This document shows positions 1-12,001 of a stretch of 64,000 bases of DNA, one piece after another. Below the pieces are notes generated by a model. The model saw only the letters and a list, made by a program, of their open reading frames with translations, searched no databases and was not told the origin of the DNA. Made by a program: the position numbers and the translations under genes. This DNA is from Perkinsus olseni. Lineage: Eukaryota; Perkinsozoa; Perkinsida; Perkinsidae. The stretch is taken from NCBI GenBank assembly GCA_013115135.1, contig JABANP010000201.1, positions 23,761-87,760 of the forward strand, read 5' to 3'. Every line of letters starts with the position of its first letter. Positions within the stretch are counted from its first letter, which is position 1.

Positions 1-1776
1 GATAATCCCTCCAATGCCTTGTAATGAGGCGTCAGTGATGACGGCAAAACGCCGACATGTGGAAGCCGGAATCGTTTTGCTCGGGAAATGCTTCAGCTCC
101 TCCCTGAAGAATGAAAGGCTCTGCAATAGTGCCGTTCCAGGCCGGATAGTGACCAAATTGTATTTGTTGGCAATGGATGTCGTAGCGAACAATGGGCATA
201 GATGTGCCTTCCACCTTCGAGCCAATTGGGATACCCATGAAAGTTTCCCCATAAGAGCTTCCAATTTCTTTACCGAGAGACGACCTGGAGTCTCTAGCAA
301 ATCCTCCAGCTGAGAACATAGTTGTTCTCGCTTAGTTGTGGGGATAGTAATGGACTTCTGATTGAGGTTGATTTCGAAGCCCAAGACGACCGAGGACACA
401 TTAGATGCCCTGATTTTGCTATATTCAATGTTGATACCGCAGATTAACGCTATTGTTAATAACGAAGTTAGGCAGAAAAGAGGGTCCGAGGATCGCCAGC
501 ATGAATCATCAACATATACGAAACCTTTATCCCTGGGAGCCCATCCATCGTTTGACGGGCTACCACACATCGCGGCAAGAAAGCGCATTTGAAGTTTGTG
601 TATCACTGCATTCGTTCGGACCCACAGAGAAGGACTAGTTAGTAGTCCAAAAGGCAAACAGGAATCCACTAGGAATCCTGGGCCGATGGGGTTATTCAAT
701 GTCAGAAATGGAACTTCCTCCGATGCCACACTAAGTAATCTGTATGCAGACTTCACGTCATATTGAACAAGATAATTGGTACTTGATGCGTCAGAGATTA
801 AGTTGAAAATTTCACGCTTAGCTGGGTACACTACCGTGCGGTCTAATAGAATTTGGTAATTAATACCAGACCGGCGAAAATCTGAAATGAGCCGAATTTT
901 GGTTTTGTTGGCGTCTTTCCAAATTGGCGTGCATCGGCTTACTGCTCCTCCTGTAGGAGGGGAATCAACCAGTACCATGCGACCCAACCGAATCTCGTCG
1001 TCAACCTGTCGACTTGCATACTCGCATAACCGCGCATCCCTGGAAGTACATGCTGGGAAGGAAGAGGGGTCCTTGGTGTAATCCGTGGAAGGCCATTTGA
1101 TAAGCGTACTTTCCCCGCGTTTGCGCTTCTTGGGTGCGGAAGAAGGCCAAGCAGAAGACTCTGTAACCACTGACGTAAGACCAATCGAAGCGCCGTTCAT
1201 TATTTGGTTACAGATAAGGTAGTCGTCCTTGGTGGACGCATCGTGGTCATCCCCTACCGGGGAGGTGATCTTCAATAAAGTCTCCATGAGCACAGGATAG
1301 AGAGGAGACTTGGTAGATGCTTGTGTCCGAAGAGCTTGTTCGGTAGCCCACCCAGAGGCGACAAGGTATTGGATCCACGCGTCGCGGACTTCATCTGCTA
1401 GGGCGCCAATGCCCAACCCCTGCCATGTAGGACCGAGAGTTGCTTGTTGAATTGGCGGGGCTGTCACGAAGTTTGACCAGAAATGCTGCACTTGCGGTCG
1501 GTGGGTCCAAGAGATCACAGAGCTCTTCAAAGTCGAAGCAAGATACTGATGGGCGGCTCTTCCTGCTCGATTTGGTGCGACGAGATCCCATTGCGACATA
1601 GAAGATGTACCGGTTCCATCGACAATGGGGCAGTCGAGCTGCCAAGTAGCTAAGAGAGCAAGTAATGCTTGTAACCAAGTCGACGGGGGGGTACGCCGTC
1701 GCGCACCTGGGCGCCGATGTTGATCATTCTTGTAGTGTCGCTCTTGCTGTGATCGTATAGATCGCCGATGTGGCAT
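1..1776 (-). mobile_element. Retroelement pol: reverse transcriptase-RNase H, cut by the window edge
   Basis: One frame stays open on the minus strand from about 1941 to the left edge; its first ATG is at 1776. Reading in from that ATG there is a basic N-terminal segment (RRSIRSQQERHYKND), then reverse transcriptase motifs: RLISDFR near 885-870, YDVKSAYRLL near 770-735, LPFGLLTSP near 660-635 and the catalytic YVDD at about 515-500. Later comes a thumb-like stretch (VKKLEALMGKLSW), and close to base 50 the sequence FAVITDASLQGIGG, which resembles an RNase H first active-site segment. The order gag, RT, RNase H is that of LTR or DIRS-type retroelements. The RT-RNase H connection looks more DIRS-like than Ty3-like, but this is only an impression. 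No stop interrupts the visible part. The C-terminal part (integrase or tyrosine recombinase) lies outside, so the class cannot be fixed here. Confidence 0.85.
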
Positions 1777-2135
1777 GACGGCGGAGGGAAACTGAAGAGA
1801 AGTCGATGCAAACTTAGTGAACTCGAGAAAGCATAAATACGGTGTATGCTGGACAATGAGTGAGGATGGGAGAAAAGAAAAGGGGGCCCGATGGGTGAGG
1901 GTCGACACCGGGCTCAGGTGAGAGTCGTAAGAGGAGGTTACTCACTAGTCAGCCTACCGACGTGCCAAATGATACAGACGTGCGGAGAAGGAGATGAGAT
2001 GAATGAATACTGGTAAATCGTACGATGGTCTCAGAAAGTCACGCATGCTCTAGGTGACGCACAAAATGACCAATGCAGAATCGTAGCTGTCCCTTAATGG
2101 GGCTACCGACCAAGAAGAGAAGAATGATTGAGTTA

Positions 2136-3170
2136 CTATTTTTTGGGCCTCCCAGGAGCCTGCTCCTCAGCTCCCGGCTTTGGTTGATGTCTGGGGAATC
2201 TGCATTTCCCCAAAGCCAAGAAAGGGCATGTAGAGGCTGTGAATTTACACATATCCGCCGGTAGAGAGGAAGGAGCTACAGAAGTGCTCCCAGTTGATCG
2301 ATTGTAAGGGGTGCTCCCAGTCCGAGGGGCGCCGCTTGTGCGGCTCGGACCACCCTCCCGAAGGGCTATTGCCCATGCCTTAATATCAACGGGATTGGAT
2401 AAGACTTGATCCAAAGCCAACGAGAGTGGAATATCCTGTTCTCTGGCGAGACGACGTACGGCCCCTGGCAGAGATCGACGAAAGCGTTCATCAAATGCTA
2501 AGACCGCAGAATCAAAGCGGGTATCCCGTCGGAGGTCACAAAGCCTCAAGATATACTCGAGAATTGATACTATGTTACCCTTCTGCAAAAGAACAAAAAC
2601 TGCTGCCAACCATGGAACAAGGATGGATAGTAGTTCGGGTACTGTCGAAGGGCGACGGCGTTTTGGGGACATCTTCAGCGGTCGTGCAAGAAGTTGAGAA
2701 GTGCTACTTTGAGCCAGTACGTCCAGTCGGCTTCCCACCGGTATATCCACAAGCAGCTCTCTATAGGCCAAGGGGTCGTCAGTCATGGATCTTATGAGAG
2801 AATGAGGGGCTTGTAGTAACTCCGAAGGAGTTGGCCCGTACAGTGTAGCAAACTGGGCTATAAATGCAGTAGTGCTGAGGACCTTTCCCGTCTCAGTAGT
2901 GGACTTTTCAGCTAAGGTAGTAGCTAACTTCACATACGCCTCAATACGTAATTTGATAATGTCCAAAGGAACCTTGGAGCTTTCCGGTTGGTTTTTGAAG
3001 ATGGTATCTGCAGCGGTGGACAACAAGACCGTATAAGCAGGATGGTCGGCCTTCAATACACTGAAAACTGGGACCTCAGCTATTTTCAGTGTCTCGGCCG
3101 CGTCCACAATAGCTTGTGCATATCCATCTTTTACCGCCTCCGACGTGAAAAGAGCGAAAAGGGATGACAT
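2136..3170 (-). CDS. Retroelement gag-like protein with C-terminal Cys/His knuckle
   Basis: A 344-residue uninterrupted frame directly upstream (in minus-strand sense) of the pol frame, separated from it by about 360 nt. The N-terminal two thirds is helix-rich without an enzyme motif. The C-terminal third is Ser/Pro/Arg-rich and holds CKFTASTCPFLALGKCRFPRH, a C-x6-C-x7-C-x4-H zinc-knuckle-like cluster near residues 308-328, followed by a basic tail ending GRPKK. Capsid-like helical region plus a nucleic-acid-binding knuckle ahead of reverse transcriptase is the usual gag arrangement. The spacing knuckle is not the canonical CCHC. It could also be a stand-alone nucleic-acid-binding protein, but its position makes gag the best reading. 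Confidence 0.7.
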   Translation of the reverse strand: MSSLFALFTSEAVKDGYAQAIVDAAETLKIAEVPVFSVLKADHPAYTVLLSTAADTIFKNQPESSKVPLDIIKLRIEAYVKLATTLAEKSTTETGKVLSTTAFIAQFATLYGPTPSELLQAPHSLIRSMTDDPLAYRELLVDIPVGSRLDVLAQSSTSQLLARPLKMSPKRRRPSTVPELLSILVPWLAAVFVLLQKGNIVSILEYILRLCDLRRDTRFDSAVLAFDERFRRSLPGAVRRLAREQDIPLSLALDQVLSNPVDIKAWAIALREGGPSRTSGAPRTGSTPYNRSTGSTSVAPSSLPADMCKFTASTCPFLALGKCRFPRHQPKPGAEEQAPGRPKK

Positions 3171-3852
3171 GAAGAGAAGTATGTACTACGGTGTGCACTG
3201 ATGCCGCCTTACTTATAGGATGATCAAAGAAACACCGAGATGACGAGTTTGAAGACGATGGACGATGGCCTCGAATCTACCCCCGTGAGTCAGAACCACT
3301 CACCGGCGGTTCTCATCAATCACGGTGAAGATGAGGCGCATACGAGCGAGAGAGAGAACGGAAATGAAGTTGTTTAAGAGTCTCACATTGAGACCCATGG
3401 AACGAGGTACAACGAGGTGAGTAGTTATGATCGAATCCCCCGAATATGAGCCGTTCCTCCATAATACCTTCCCTCCGCATCGCAACGTTTCAGTGTTTGA
3501 CACCGGCCGCTGCTGACCAGCAGCTATGATCCGCAAGCTACAAATAGGGGCCACATACCACCGTGGGCGCCTCCCTCAGCCCCTGTGAGCGGGGATCCTT
3601 ACGGGTGGAAAGACGAAAAGGAGACTTCTGCCTCCTTGCCTTGCTCGTCGATCCCACCACTCCAACCTCCCTGCCCCATCCGTTTGGAGGTTCTCCTCCC
3701 GGGGGCCCTTTCCCTTCCTCCTTTCCGACAGTTGCATGAAGTCATCTTCGCTCCGCTTGAACTAGCTCAATAAATTGAGCTCTATTCAACAACAACTGCG
3801 CACACATGCGTTGAGGAACCGCAAGAGAAAGCAAGAGCACAAGATATTCTCC
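3171..3852. other. Spacer between retroelement and kinase gene
   Basis: No convincing coding frame. The left part should include the 5' untranslated or terminal-repeat region of the retroelement and the right part the promoter of the kinase gene. I did not find a matching terminal repeat within the window; the other end of the element is outside. Confidence 0.4.
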
Positions 3853-6373
3853 ATGCGATCTGCTGTCGCTGCTACCGTTGTTGATGAGCATGTTTTTTTA
3901 CCATCATAGCAGATGTAATAGGAGAAGTATACGATGTATGTCAACGATGATAACTGGAAGTACTGGTATGTCATATAGAAATACATACAGAATAGAGAAG
4001 ATGGTCCAAGAGGGCAACAGATTTACACCAGTAACGATAGCATCCTTAGTAATAACAACAACAACAATGATGATGTTAAGGTGTAGTAGTATATGCAGAT
4101 ACGATACGCAGATGTATTGAAGAGTAATAGGACTGATGAGAATGCCATATTATTGAAATATTCTAATGTAAACAGATGCGAGATGGTACGCTACTACTTA
4201 TCTTCTTGTCCATGGCAGTTCCTTCGTAATGAGATACCTCTACGCTTGGCAAAACGGTTGTACGATTTTCATCGTTTACCATATATATGTACTAGTAATG
4301 AACATATGAATAAGGTAATGATGATGACGAGGGTGGTGATGATGATAATGTATGATGATAGTAGTCATGATACTAACAGGTATATACTTTATATCTGGAC
4401 ACTTTCAATAGGGTAATGTCATTACCCGCTAATATAACAACACCGGACGAGTGCGATACTCTCAGAGATGTACTACATCAGCAGGTCATAATAATCATCA
4501 CATGTCGTTGATGTGATATGAATACTATTAGGCTATGGATGCTAGAGATGTAATAAGATGGGTACAGATAGGACACAGGGAATTAAAGTAATGCTGATAA
4601 CTAGGAGTAGGGGAGGATGGTGTGGTACAGGCATTATAAAGGCTTAGAGGAGATGAATAGATTCCTCGATAAGCTATTTACAATGAGGATTGGTACAAGG
4701 CTATTAATCGGTAGTAGTAGTACTAACAGCCACAACAACAACACTTGCTATTATCATCACATGTGGAGATATCACGCATCAGATCATTATACAGCCTTAC
4801 ATGATGGGGTACGTAAACATCATGACGAAGAAAAAGATCATCATGATCATCGGGAGGACGGTGCAACAGTATCCCCTTGTACTGCACATGGCCTAGTTAG
4901 TGTAAGTGGTAGTAATGGACCACAACCTGGACAAGTCTGCATAGTCTACTAACTTGTTATCATCAGAATTGTACTCCTGGCATTATCGTAAGGGATGTTG
5001 CATCGAGCTTGTCAATCTTATGTAAATCACTGTATGGTGTTAGTCCAAAGGTAGTAGTGATAGTTACAAATGAGTAGCGACAACAATGTCTGATGTAAGG
5101 TTAAACTGCTGGGTGAGGTTGACTTCTCTTTTGCCCACATACCCGAACATATCGCTTATATAGCACAGGAGATCCTCAAGAATAGTCTGAGGTAGTAGTT
5201 ACTGAGGAATCTTTGTGATGCTCTTATCTTTATAATAGATCATCAATAGAACGAGTTCAAGGTGAAAGGAGGAATAGCAGTAGTGATGGTGGGGATGCTA
5301 ATTTTATATTGTTGGAGGATGATGATATACCACCAGTAACAGTTGAGTTTCATAAAGGTAAAAGCATGATGATGATGATGATGAGGAGGAGGAGGAGGGT
5401 GGGAGCATCTTGGTGCTAGGTGAATTTGATGTTATCATGAAAATTAGTGATCAAGGAGGAGGGATGAGACCGGAGCTCAAAAAAAAGGTCAGTTTATGGT
5501 GACAAAGTATTAACGTGGATCGTCTTGGGCCGACTGCCGTCTTTGGCATCTTTTCGTTCGCCCTGCTGGCCCAAATGGATGAGGCGCCACCCTCCTAAGG
5601 TGGAGATTCCGGGTTCGATCCCCGGGTAGGGTAGTATAGTTTTGTTCTCCGGGGTTCGACTTGATCGTGTCTGGGGAGATCGAGTGTTTTGTTGAGGAAT
5701 ACACTTCTTCATTGATCTTGGTGGTTGGACGGGTGGTCGTGCTGCTCCCCAGTGGGCAGGCCCAGCAACTGTTGAGCAACTGGACAACACGATTCATAAT
5801 CGATAGCAACTGATCGTCTTATAGGCCTTCCTGTACGGATTTACAACAGTTGGTGATATTAATGAAAACACACATGACAGTGCGACAAGAGATGATGGGA
5901 GACTGTAGGGCTGTTGCTACTGCTGCTGTTGCTGTTACTGCTGTTGTTGTTGATATTGTGATGAGGATGATGCATCTTTCAGAGGGGGGTTACTACGTAG
6001 TATGGATTCTAATCATATGCGTTGGAATGAGATGGCTGGCTATGGTTTTGGGCTGCCCTTATCGCGACTATATGCCAAGTAATAATGACATCTGTCACTA
6101 CGCCACTACTACTGGCCCTACACTAGTTGTACAACTAGTGTCGTATCCTTCAGGTACTTCGGAGGGGATCTACATGTCCAGTCATTGTATGGTTACGGCA
6201 CTGATGTGTAATATTATCGACACCACCATTACTACTACCGATGCCGAGGATGATGATGTACTCCTATCAGATACGTGAACTTGAATCATCTTGGTAACAA
6301 ACGTGAGATGGATAGTCTGACGGGAAGCATTGAATCCATACACGACAGTGATGCCGACTACGACTCATCGTAA
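3853..6373 (+). CDS. Mitochondrial pyruvate/branched-chain alpha-ketoacid dehydrogenase kinase (multi-exon)
   Basis: Histidine-kinase-like protein kinase that phosphorylates and inactivates a mitochondrial ketoacid dehydrogenase E1. Family motifs appear in order in separate exons: RFTPVTIASL (about 4020-4050); CPWQFLRNEIPLRLAKR (about 4205-4255); MNRFLDKLFTMRIGTRLLIG (about 4650-4710), the conserved histidine-region helix; NCTPGIIVRDVASSLSILCK (about 4970-5028); HIPEHIAYIAQEILKNSLR (about 5138-5193), the ATP-site N-box; FDVIMKISDQGGGM (about 5425-5468), the DxGxG segment; AGYGFGLPLSRLYAK (about 6036-6080); and YFGGDLHVQSLYGYGTDV (about 6153-6208) running into a C-terminal exon VNLNHLGNKREMDS with TAA at 6371-6373. 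All motifs are those of PDK/BCKDK; which of the two is not decided. The start at 3853 is the least certain part. Most introns are short, but that at 5488-5824 is 337 nt and contains a tRNA gene. Confidence 0.85.
5488..5824 (+). other. Long intron hosting the tRNA-Arg gene
   Basis: The donor follows the exon ending in ELKK (AAG|GTCAGT) and the acceptor is TTATAG|GCCTTCCTG, which opens the FLYGFTT exon. At 337 nt it is six to seven times longer than typical introns here. Apart from the tRNA there is a second GGTTCGAC-like stretch at 5657-5664. Confidence 0.65.
5560..5633 (+). tRNA. tRNA-Arg (anticodon CCU), inside a kinase intron
   Basis: A 74-nt cloverleaf can be folded by eye: acceptor GCCCTGC with GTAGGGT (two G-U pairs), D-arm around GCCCAAATGGATGAGGC, anticodon stem CCACC/GGTGG with loop CTCCTAA (anticodon CCU), variable AGATT, T-arm CCGGG-TTCGATC-CCCGG and discriminator A. 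A TTTT run follows at 5639-5642, as expected for Pol III termination. It lies in the sense orientation inside the 5488-5824 intron of the dehydrogenase kinase gene, between the DQGGG exon and the FLYGFTT exon. Confidence 0.88.
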
Positions 6374-6599
6374 GCATGTTGATGATCATCATTTTTCAAC
6401 TACACGTGGTGACAAGCGAAGCAGCAGTTGCAATAGCAACCACAGTAGCTTACCAGTCCTCCTTTAATACTTTCTGTTGTGTTGTAATAATGATACCCCA
6501 GTACCACTCGGCGGCTGCTGCTGCTGATGCTGTTGTTCTAACAATCATCATCACAGTAATAACAGGAATGCTGCTGCTCCTAGTTTTACCCAATAACCA

Positions 6600-7556
6600 T
6601 GTTTATGATGACCATGATATCAACGGATAATCACTACAGCAATGAGAATCGACCCGATGTCGACGGAGATAGTGACGATGGTGAGTGGAGAATCAAAGTA
6701 CGGAGTGCACTGGAGAGGATTATGATGGAGATACCCGCATGGACGTAACCTGTGGAGTAGGAGGAGATGTCAGAGGGAAAACACAGGTTCGGAGGATAGG
6801 GCATATAGTCTGCGGCGGAGAAGGGCAACTTGTAAGGTGGTCACCACCTGGTGGTGCGCAAACAGTCGAAACTGACCGCACAAACTACTGGTGACCAGTG
6901 GAGAGCACCAGCATCTACAACATCCTTCATCATCATCGATCATGCATCTTGGAGGGAGTTCTTGTACTTGGTGCTTGCATTACCTACCAACTTGTTACAC
7001 GTCTTATGTATCACTCATCGTACCGGTAGTGTTTATAATCATTATCATTTTCGTCACACCATTACTACCGCATAAGGTGAGCATGCAGGCCAGAGGCGTG
7101 GGTCGCGTTGTTAATAGATGATCATAGAGCATGCAGGCCAGAGGCGTGGGTCGCGTTGTTAATAGATGATCATAGAGCATGCAGGCCAGAGGCGTGGGTC
7201 GCGTTGTTAATAGATGATCATAGAGCATGCAGGCCAGAGGCGTGGGTCGCGTTGTTAATCGATGATCATAAAGCAATCCTTCATTGTATGTTATGCAGCA
7301 CATACGGTTATGTTCCATCCAAATCACAGGCAATGAGGATATATACACCACTCGATGATAACCCAGTTCATTCACATCATCCCCATCAGTAATGACTCCT
7401 CATCATCCTGCTGCTGCTTCGCCGCCGCCCTCACGACATTCTGATAATACTTGGCGGCCATTGATACTCATACTAACCCTATCATGCATTGCGTGCTTGG
7501 TATTGGCATTATTTCTCTACGAGGTAATCATTACGGAGGTGATGAACATTATTATT

Positions 7557-7592
<36 letters not shown>

Positions 7593-9001
7593 CTACCCCC
7601 TCCCTATTAGATGGCAAGCATTGGATGTACAACTAGCACCAAGTGATGTGTTACAAACAGCGAAACGATTCAATAAAGCAAGATCATTATTCAGTGTGAG
7701 GATCAGTGTTGAATAGGAGTAGGTAGTCGATCATCATCATCGTCATCACCCTACAGATGATACCAATACTCGGAAGAATCACTGCTGGTGTTCCTAACAG
7801 TGGAGGAGATGCTATTATTCATAATAAGGTTACAGTAGCATGGTAATAATTTCTGTATTAGTATACTCTGGGGCAGTAGTCGTCATGGTCATCATCAGGG
7901 TACAGGCATCCCTGCTAAGTCTATACGCTAAAGACTTATGTGACCTACCTGATGACTCAGAAGATAATGCTGGCATGAGAAGGTAGAAAGAATGGGAGGG
8001 GTGGTTATGATGTCATAGATGATGGTGATGATGATAGAGGATCTATGTGCTATCTGAAGATCATCCCACATTAACGCGTGTTGGTCAGTTATTGGAAGCG
8101 TAATGACGTCCAAGCCACCTGTGAATATAAGCTCATGCGGTTCTGTACGGAGATGGAGGGTGGTGATGATGGTGGCGCCCAAACAAGAGAAGTAGGGTAT
8201 CTCACTACTAGGAGGACCGGTCATCATAAATACCAGGTCATCATCATTCTTCTACCAAGGACGGCATTGCCTGGTAGATAATGATGATACATTAGTTATA
8301 CCCCTCAACAGCTACGATGGGACACATTGTGATCTATTCATTGACTGTGATAAGATGGCAATATTACGATTCATCAGTATCATTACCGGGGTAGTGATAA
8401 TTGCAATCATTCCATTATTATTACAGTACCGTCATAGGTATGTACATCATTATCGTTATTATCCTTTTCGATAGCATTCATCATTCTACTCATCGGCTGG
8501 TGCTTTCCGAATCATCATCATGATGGTGGTGGAGGTAGAAGTAGTGGTACGATTGGTATGGTATTCAAACAAGATAGGAAATAAGCTAGTATGGTTCCTA
8601 GTTATGGGAGTATCCTTCGGTAATCAACACCAGCTAATAATATCATGATATTCTCATGACGGATGCATCAGGTGTATTAGGAGTATTGGTGTATGGCCCA
8701 GCCATACATGTATTAGATGTACCTATTAAGAAGGTATTCAAGTCGGATAGATTATTCTACTTCCTCTTACCAGAAACACCAGAGCAGGAAGATGCTGTAA
8801 TAATAGTGATAACCAGGAGTTGTTGAAGATGTGGTACTAGTTATATTGTACTGCAGTCACAACAGGTAACAGGGATGTTATCAACGGCCTCTACACTAGC
8901 CCAGATGGACCTACTTGATAATGCAACAACCAAGGCTGATGCTACAATACATCTATCAAAGGCTACTAGGGTGAGTTGATAATACAAGCATGATCATCAT
9001 C

Positions 9002-9032
<31 letters not shown>

Positions 9033-11162
9033 AATCAGGCGCTGAAGGATAGTACGACAGAGGTTGTCGAGAGTCTAGCTGATAAGAATGAGTTGAAGAT
9101 AGAAGTAAAGAAGGCATCCGATGTCCCTATACAAGGTATAACAGCAACAGTGGCAAGGTAAGAGGGCTCACATCGCCTTGCATCACCATGTCCTGTGCTC
9201 GCCTCCCTCATATTGACTATGATCAGTCTCTCCAAGCTGGCCATCAGAGAGGACCTACTTGATTATCTTCATGGACCTCATGGTCTCATACGTAATACAT
9301 TCATCATCCATGAACATCACTCGCCTTATCATCATCATCATCACTCTCAGCTCCTTCACTTTATCAATCCATGCAGAAGATACAGCAGGAGATCACATTG
9401 GAAGGGTAATACAACAAAGGCCAGGATCATCGTAAGGTATGGTATCCATCCCTCACTAGGAATAATACTGTCATTAAGCTGAGGGATGAGACAACAAGAG
9501 TAGTTCAATTGGCACAACCATTGTTCATGACATCATCATCATCATCATCATCATCACTGCCGATGATCGCTCTTGAGAATGCTAGTGGTAATGATGATGA
9601 TTAAAGTAACACCATAATCCATCTATGAAAATACCCTACAGGTGATCATACGCCTCCTCGCCATGATGACGATGATGACGATGATGTGACATCGAAGACT
9701 GTATTGGGCTGCCTCTTCATGAATGTCCGAGAGTTAAGGCTAGCAGGGGTAAAGATCATGTCCAATGTGAAGGAGGATGCCAGGGAGTTGGTAGTAGTAG
9801 CAGTGGTGGGGGTGGTATCATCTACTCAAGGATAGTTCACATTATCATTTTACTGTTCAGAAGAATACAATAACAGAGATGAAGAATAGTGGTAAAAGAC
9901 TGGTAGGGGCAGTAAAGGGAGATACCTCGGTCCTAAGAGTACTTTTCAAAGGCCTCGCCACCATCCCTATGGTAGTATGATTAACATAATGCTGCTGCTG
10001 CTGGTGATTGCCTGATACGCTAGTATCATGCCTTAGGCGTTGAGTAAATCCCATAAGCTGATAGAGAGGATGTCGTTCCATTGCCAACAACTGTATGGTA
10101 GAGTTAACCATGCATTGAGTACGGGTGCCGAGTCCATCGCTATCACTGGGCTCAAGGAGAGGTTCAAGCAGATAGCTGCATCAATACTAGTATTACGTCA
10201 GGAGATCTCTACTCTTGTGAAGAGTAATACGTCATAATACACAACGCATTACTTTATGATTACCTGTAGGGGATATCTCATCCCCCTTGCTCAAGCTAAC
10301 ACTAGAGGACTTCCAACGTCAACAGGCGGCATCGGTGGCTGACTTATCAAAATGGATTATGGTAATAAGAATATCCCAGTATGACTCTATTGCTGAGCCC
10401 TCTTAGAATCCACCATCCAAGACTGATACGCTAGAGCCGTTAGTGGAGGAGGCCAGACGAGGATCTACTATTGCATCTGGGAGATGGTAATAGTAGTAGT
10501 AGAAGAGGAGGAGGGGGAGGGAAGTTAGACTGTGATCATCATCATCATCATTATCAGGTCGGGCATCAGTAACATCGGTCCTAAGGATGATTGACTCATA
10601 TACAGAAGTGATAAACCGTGGACAAGGGCCTGAGGGGAGGGCGGCTGTGGAAGAGGAGAGTATCTATGATGAGAGACAAGTGGCAGTATTCGTTGAGAGA
10701 CATGGAAAATTCTTTCCTAGTTGGATATGGGTGAGATGACCAGAGAGGTACCTTCTAATAAGTCATACATCACAGGTACCTATTCAGTATGATATCAATC
10801 ATACTCGGTCTAGTTACAATATTCTCTACTCTATGCTTGCCTAAACAACCATCATCATCATCATCGAAATCACCAGTTCACCATCATCATTACGATGATG
10901 ACAATAGAAGGACTACCAGAGTAAGTCCACTCGTACTAGTATTGCATACACCCATCCTGTAGGCACATCGCCGATTACTGATGCAACAGAAGAAAGGGGC
11001 CATACGGAAGTTAAAGAGGAGGAACGACAGTCTCTTGAAGACGACAATGGTGGTGGTGATACCAACTCACCATTATTAATAGCCCATAAACACCAGCAGC
11101 ATGATATAGAGGACGGTCGTGGTGGTGGTGGTGGCATTGATAAGCGTACCACAAGTATGTAG
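6600..11162 (+). CDS. Intron-rich membrane-protein gene (or two genes), exons only partly resolved, identity unknown
   Basis: No long frame exists, but a series of exon-like stretches with good composition lies on the plus strand. They include a possible start MMTMISTDNHYSNENRPD (about 6608-6660); WRPLILILTLSCIACLVLAL, a membrane span (about 7455-7520); WQALDVQLAPSDVLQTAKRF (about 7612-7670); LFIDCDKMAILRFISIITGV running into a hydrophobic span (about 8330-8440); and AFIILLIGWCFP (about 8475-8510), a further span. Helical luminal-type exons follow, such as ALKDSTTEVVESLADKNELK (about 9040-9100), ERMSFHCQQLYGRVNHALST (about 10070-10120) and LEDFQRQQAASVADLSKWIM. A last span, SMISIILGLVTIFSTLCLP (about 10790-10845), precedes a polar tail that stops at 11160-11162. 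Paired spans around large helical loops recall prominin- or tweety-type proteins, which is speculation. Introns are rich in ATC, GAT and TAG triplet runs. Confidence 0.4.
7081..7272. repeat. 48-bp minisatellite, four tandem copies
   Basis: The unit begins GCATGCAGGCCAGAGGCGTG, continues with GGTCGCGTTGTTAATAGATG and ends ATCATAGA. Copies start at 7081, 7129, 7177 and 7225. The first three are identical and the fourth has two changes near its end. As 48 is a multiple of three, every frame repeats a 16-residue peptide, and frames on both strands stay open across the array, so openness is not evidence of coding. It sits next to GGTGAGC, so it may be intronic. Confidence 0.95.
7556..7590. repeat. 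ATC microsatellite
   Basis: About eleven near-perfect ATC triplets following ATTATTATT. It is one of the longer of many ATC/GAT runs in the introns between 4 and 20 kb. Confidence 0.9.
9529..9556. repeat. ATC microsatellite
   Basis: A run of about nine CAT/ATC triplets in a probable intron of the unidentified membrane-protein gene. Confidence 0.85.
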
Positions 11163-11373
11163 CCGTAGTAGTACCAGCTACAACAGTTATCATGTGCATG
11201 CGCAGTAGGCATGATGATAATGATGATAAGACATTCCACTAATGTGGAGTATAACCTACCATAGTAGCTGTTGTCATCTCATCAAATGATGAGCATAATC
11301 ATTATCATCATAATAGAGTCGTGTTAATAATAGGACTTAACACAAGTAGCATAGAGGTGAGTAGAAGGAGTAT

Positions 11374-11887
11374 TCAGTTGGTGGTGGTTGTAGTAGGTAG
11401 TTGGTGTATAACATACTTCAATGCCTTCTCAAGATTACCATCCTGTTCACGTAGTATCATTGATGCTGCGTCCTCAGTTAACTTAGGACAGCAATCAAAC
11501 GCCTTTACTAATACCTCAACATCATCCTTAGATATCTTCACCTTCATCAGTTCCCGCTCCCTACCACACACCACAATCATCATACAGTGGTCATGATGAT
11601 AATGACTGACCTCTCTTGTCGTGCTCTATTGGTTGCCTCCTTCTTCACCTTCAATTCCTTCAATTTCTGCTCAATCACCTTCGTATCAACACTCTTCCTC
11701 CCCTCAATCTCCTGTAGAGTATCCATTACTACTACCTACCCATTACCATCACCACCACTACCTCTATGTAATCCGTAATCTTCTCCAGTGATCTTGCCTC
11801 ATCCCGTTTAGTAGCATCAGCGCCAGTAGAAGTAGCTGCCTTGCCGCCCTCAGTAGGGCTGCTAGAAGTAGTAGGAGAAGAAGGCAT
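11374..11887 (-). CDS. HYPK-like protein (NatA inhibitor / NAC-alpha-type UBA)
   Basis: Three exons, 11762-11887, 11611-11711 and 11374-11560, give a continuous 137-residue protein. Both introns are 50 nt with GT-AG ends. The central LEKITDYIE matches the conserved LEkVTDYaEe block of HYPK. A charged helix (VDTKVIEQKLKELKVKKEAT) follows, then RERELMKVKISKDDVEVLVK and a UBA-like three-helix tail ending NLEKALKYVI. HYPK binds the ribosome-associated N-terminal acetyltransferase NatA. The N-terminus is Ser/Thr/Pro-rich. The total length agrees with the family (about 120-140). The short poly-Thr C-terminus is read from the last exon and could be altered by another splice. Confidence 0.8.
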
Positions 11888-12001
11888 GATGACAACGCCA
11901 GTAAGAGTCGTGATCAACCGACGCGTGAGGGAAACTCAAGAGTGCGTGAGAGAGCAAGTTTTGATCGATTCATATCATCATCGTCTACCATCATCAGTAG
12001 A

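Noticed and set aside
7081..7272. CRISPR-like array from four regular repeats
   Set aside because: The units are directly adjacent with no unique spacers and the genome is eukaryotic; this is a minisatellite.
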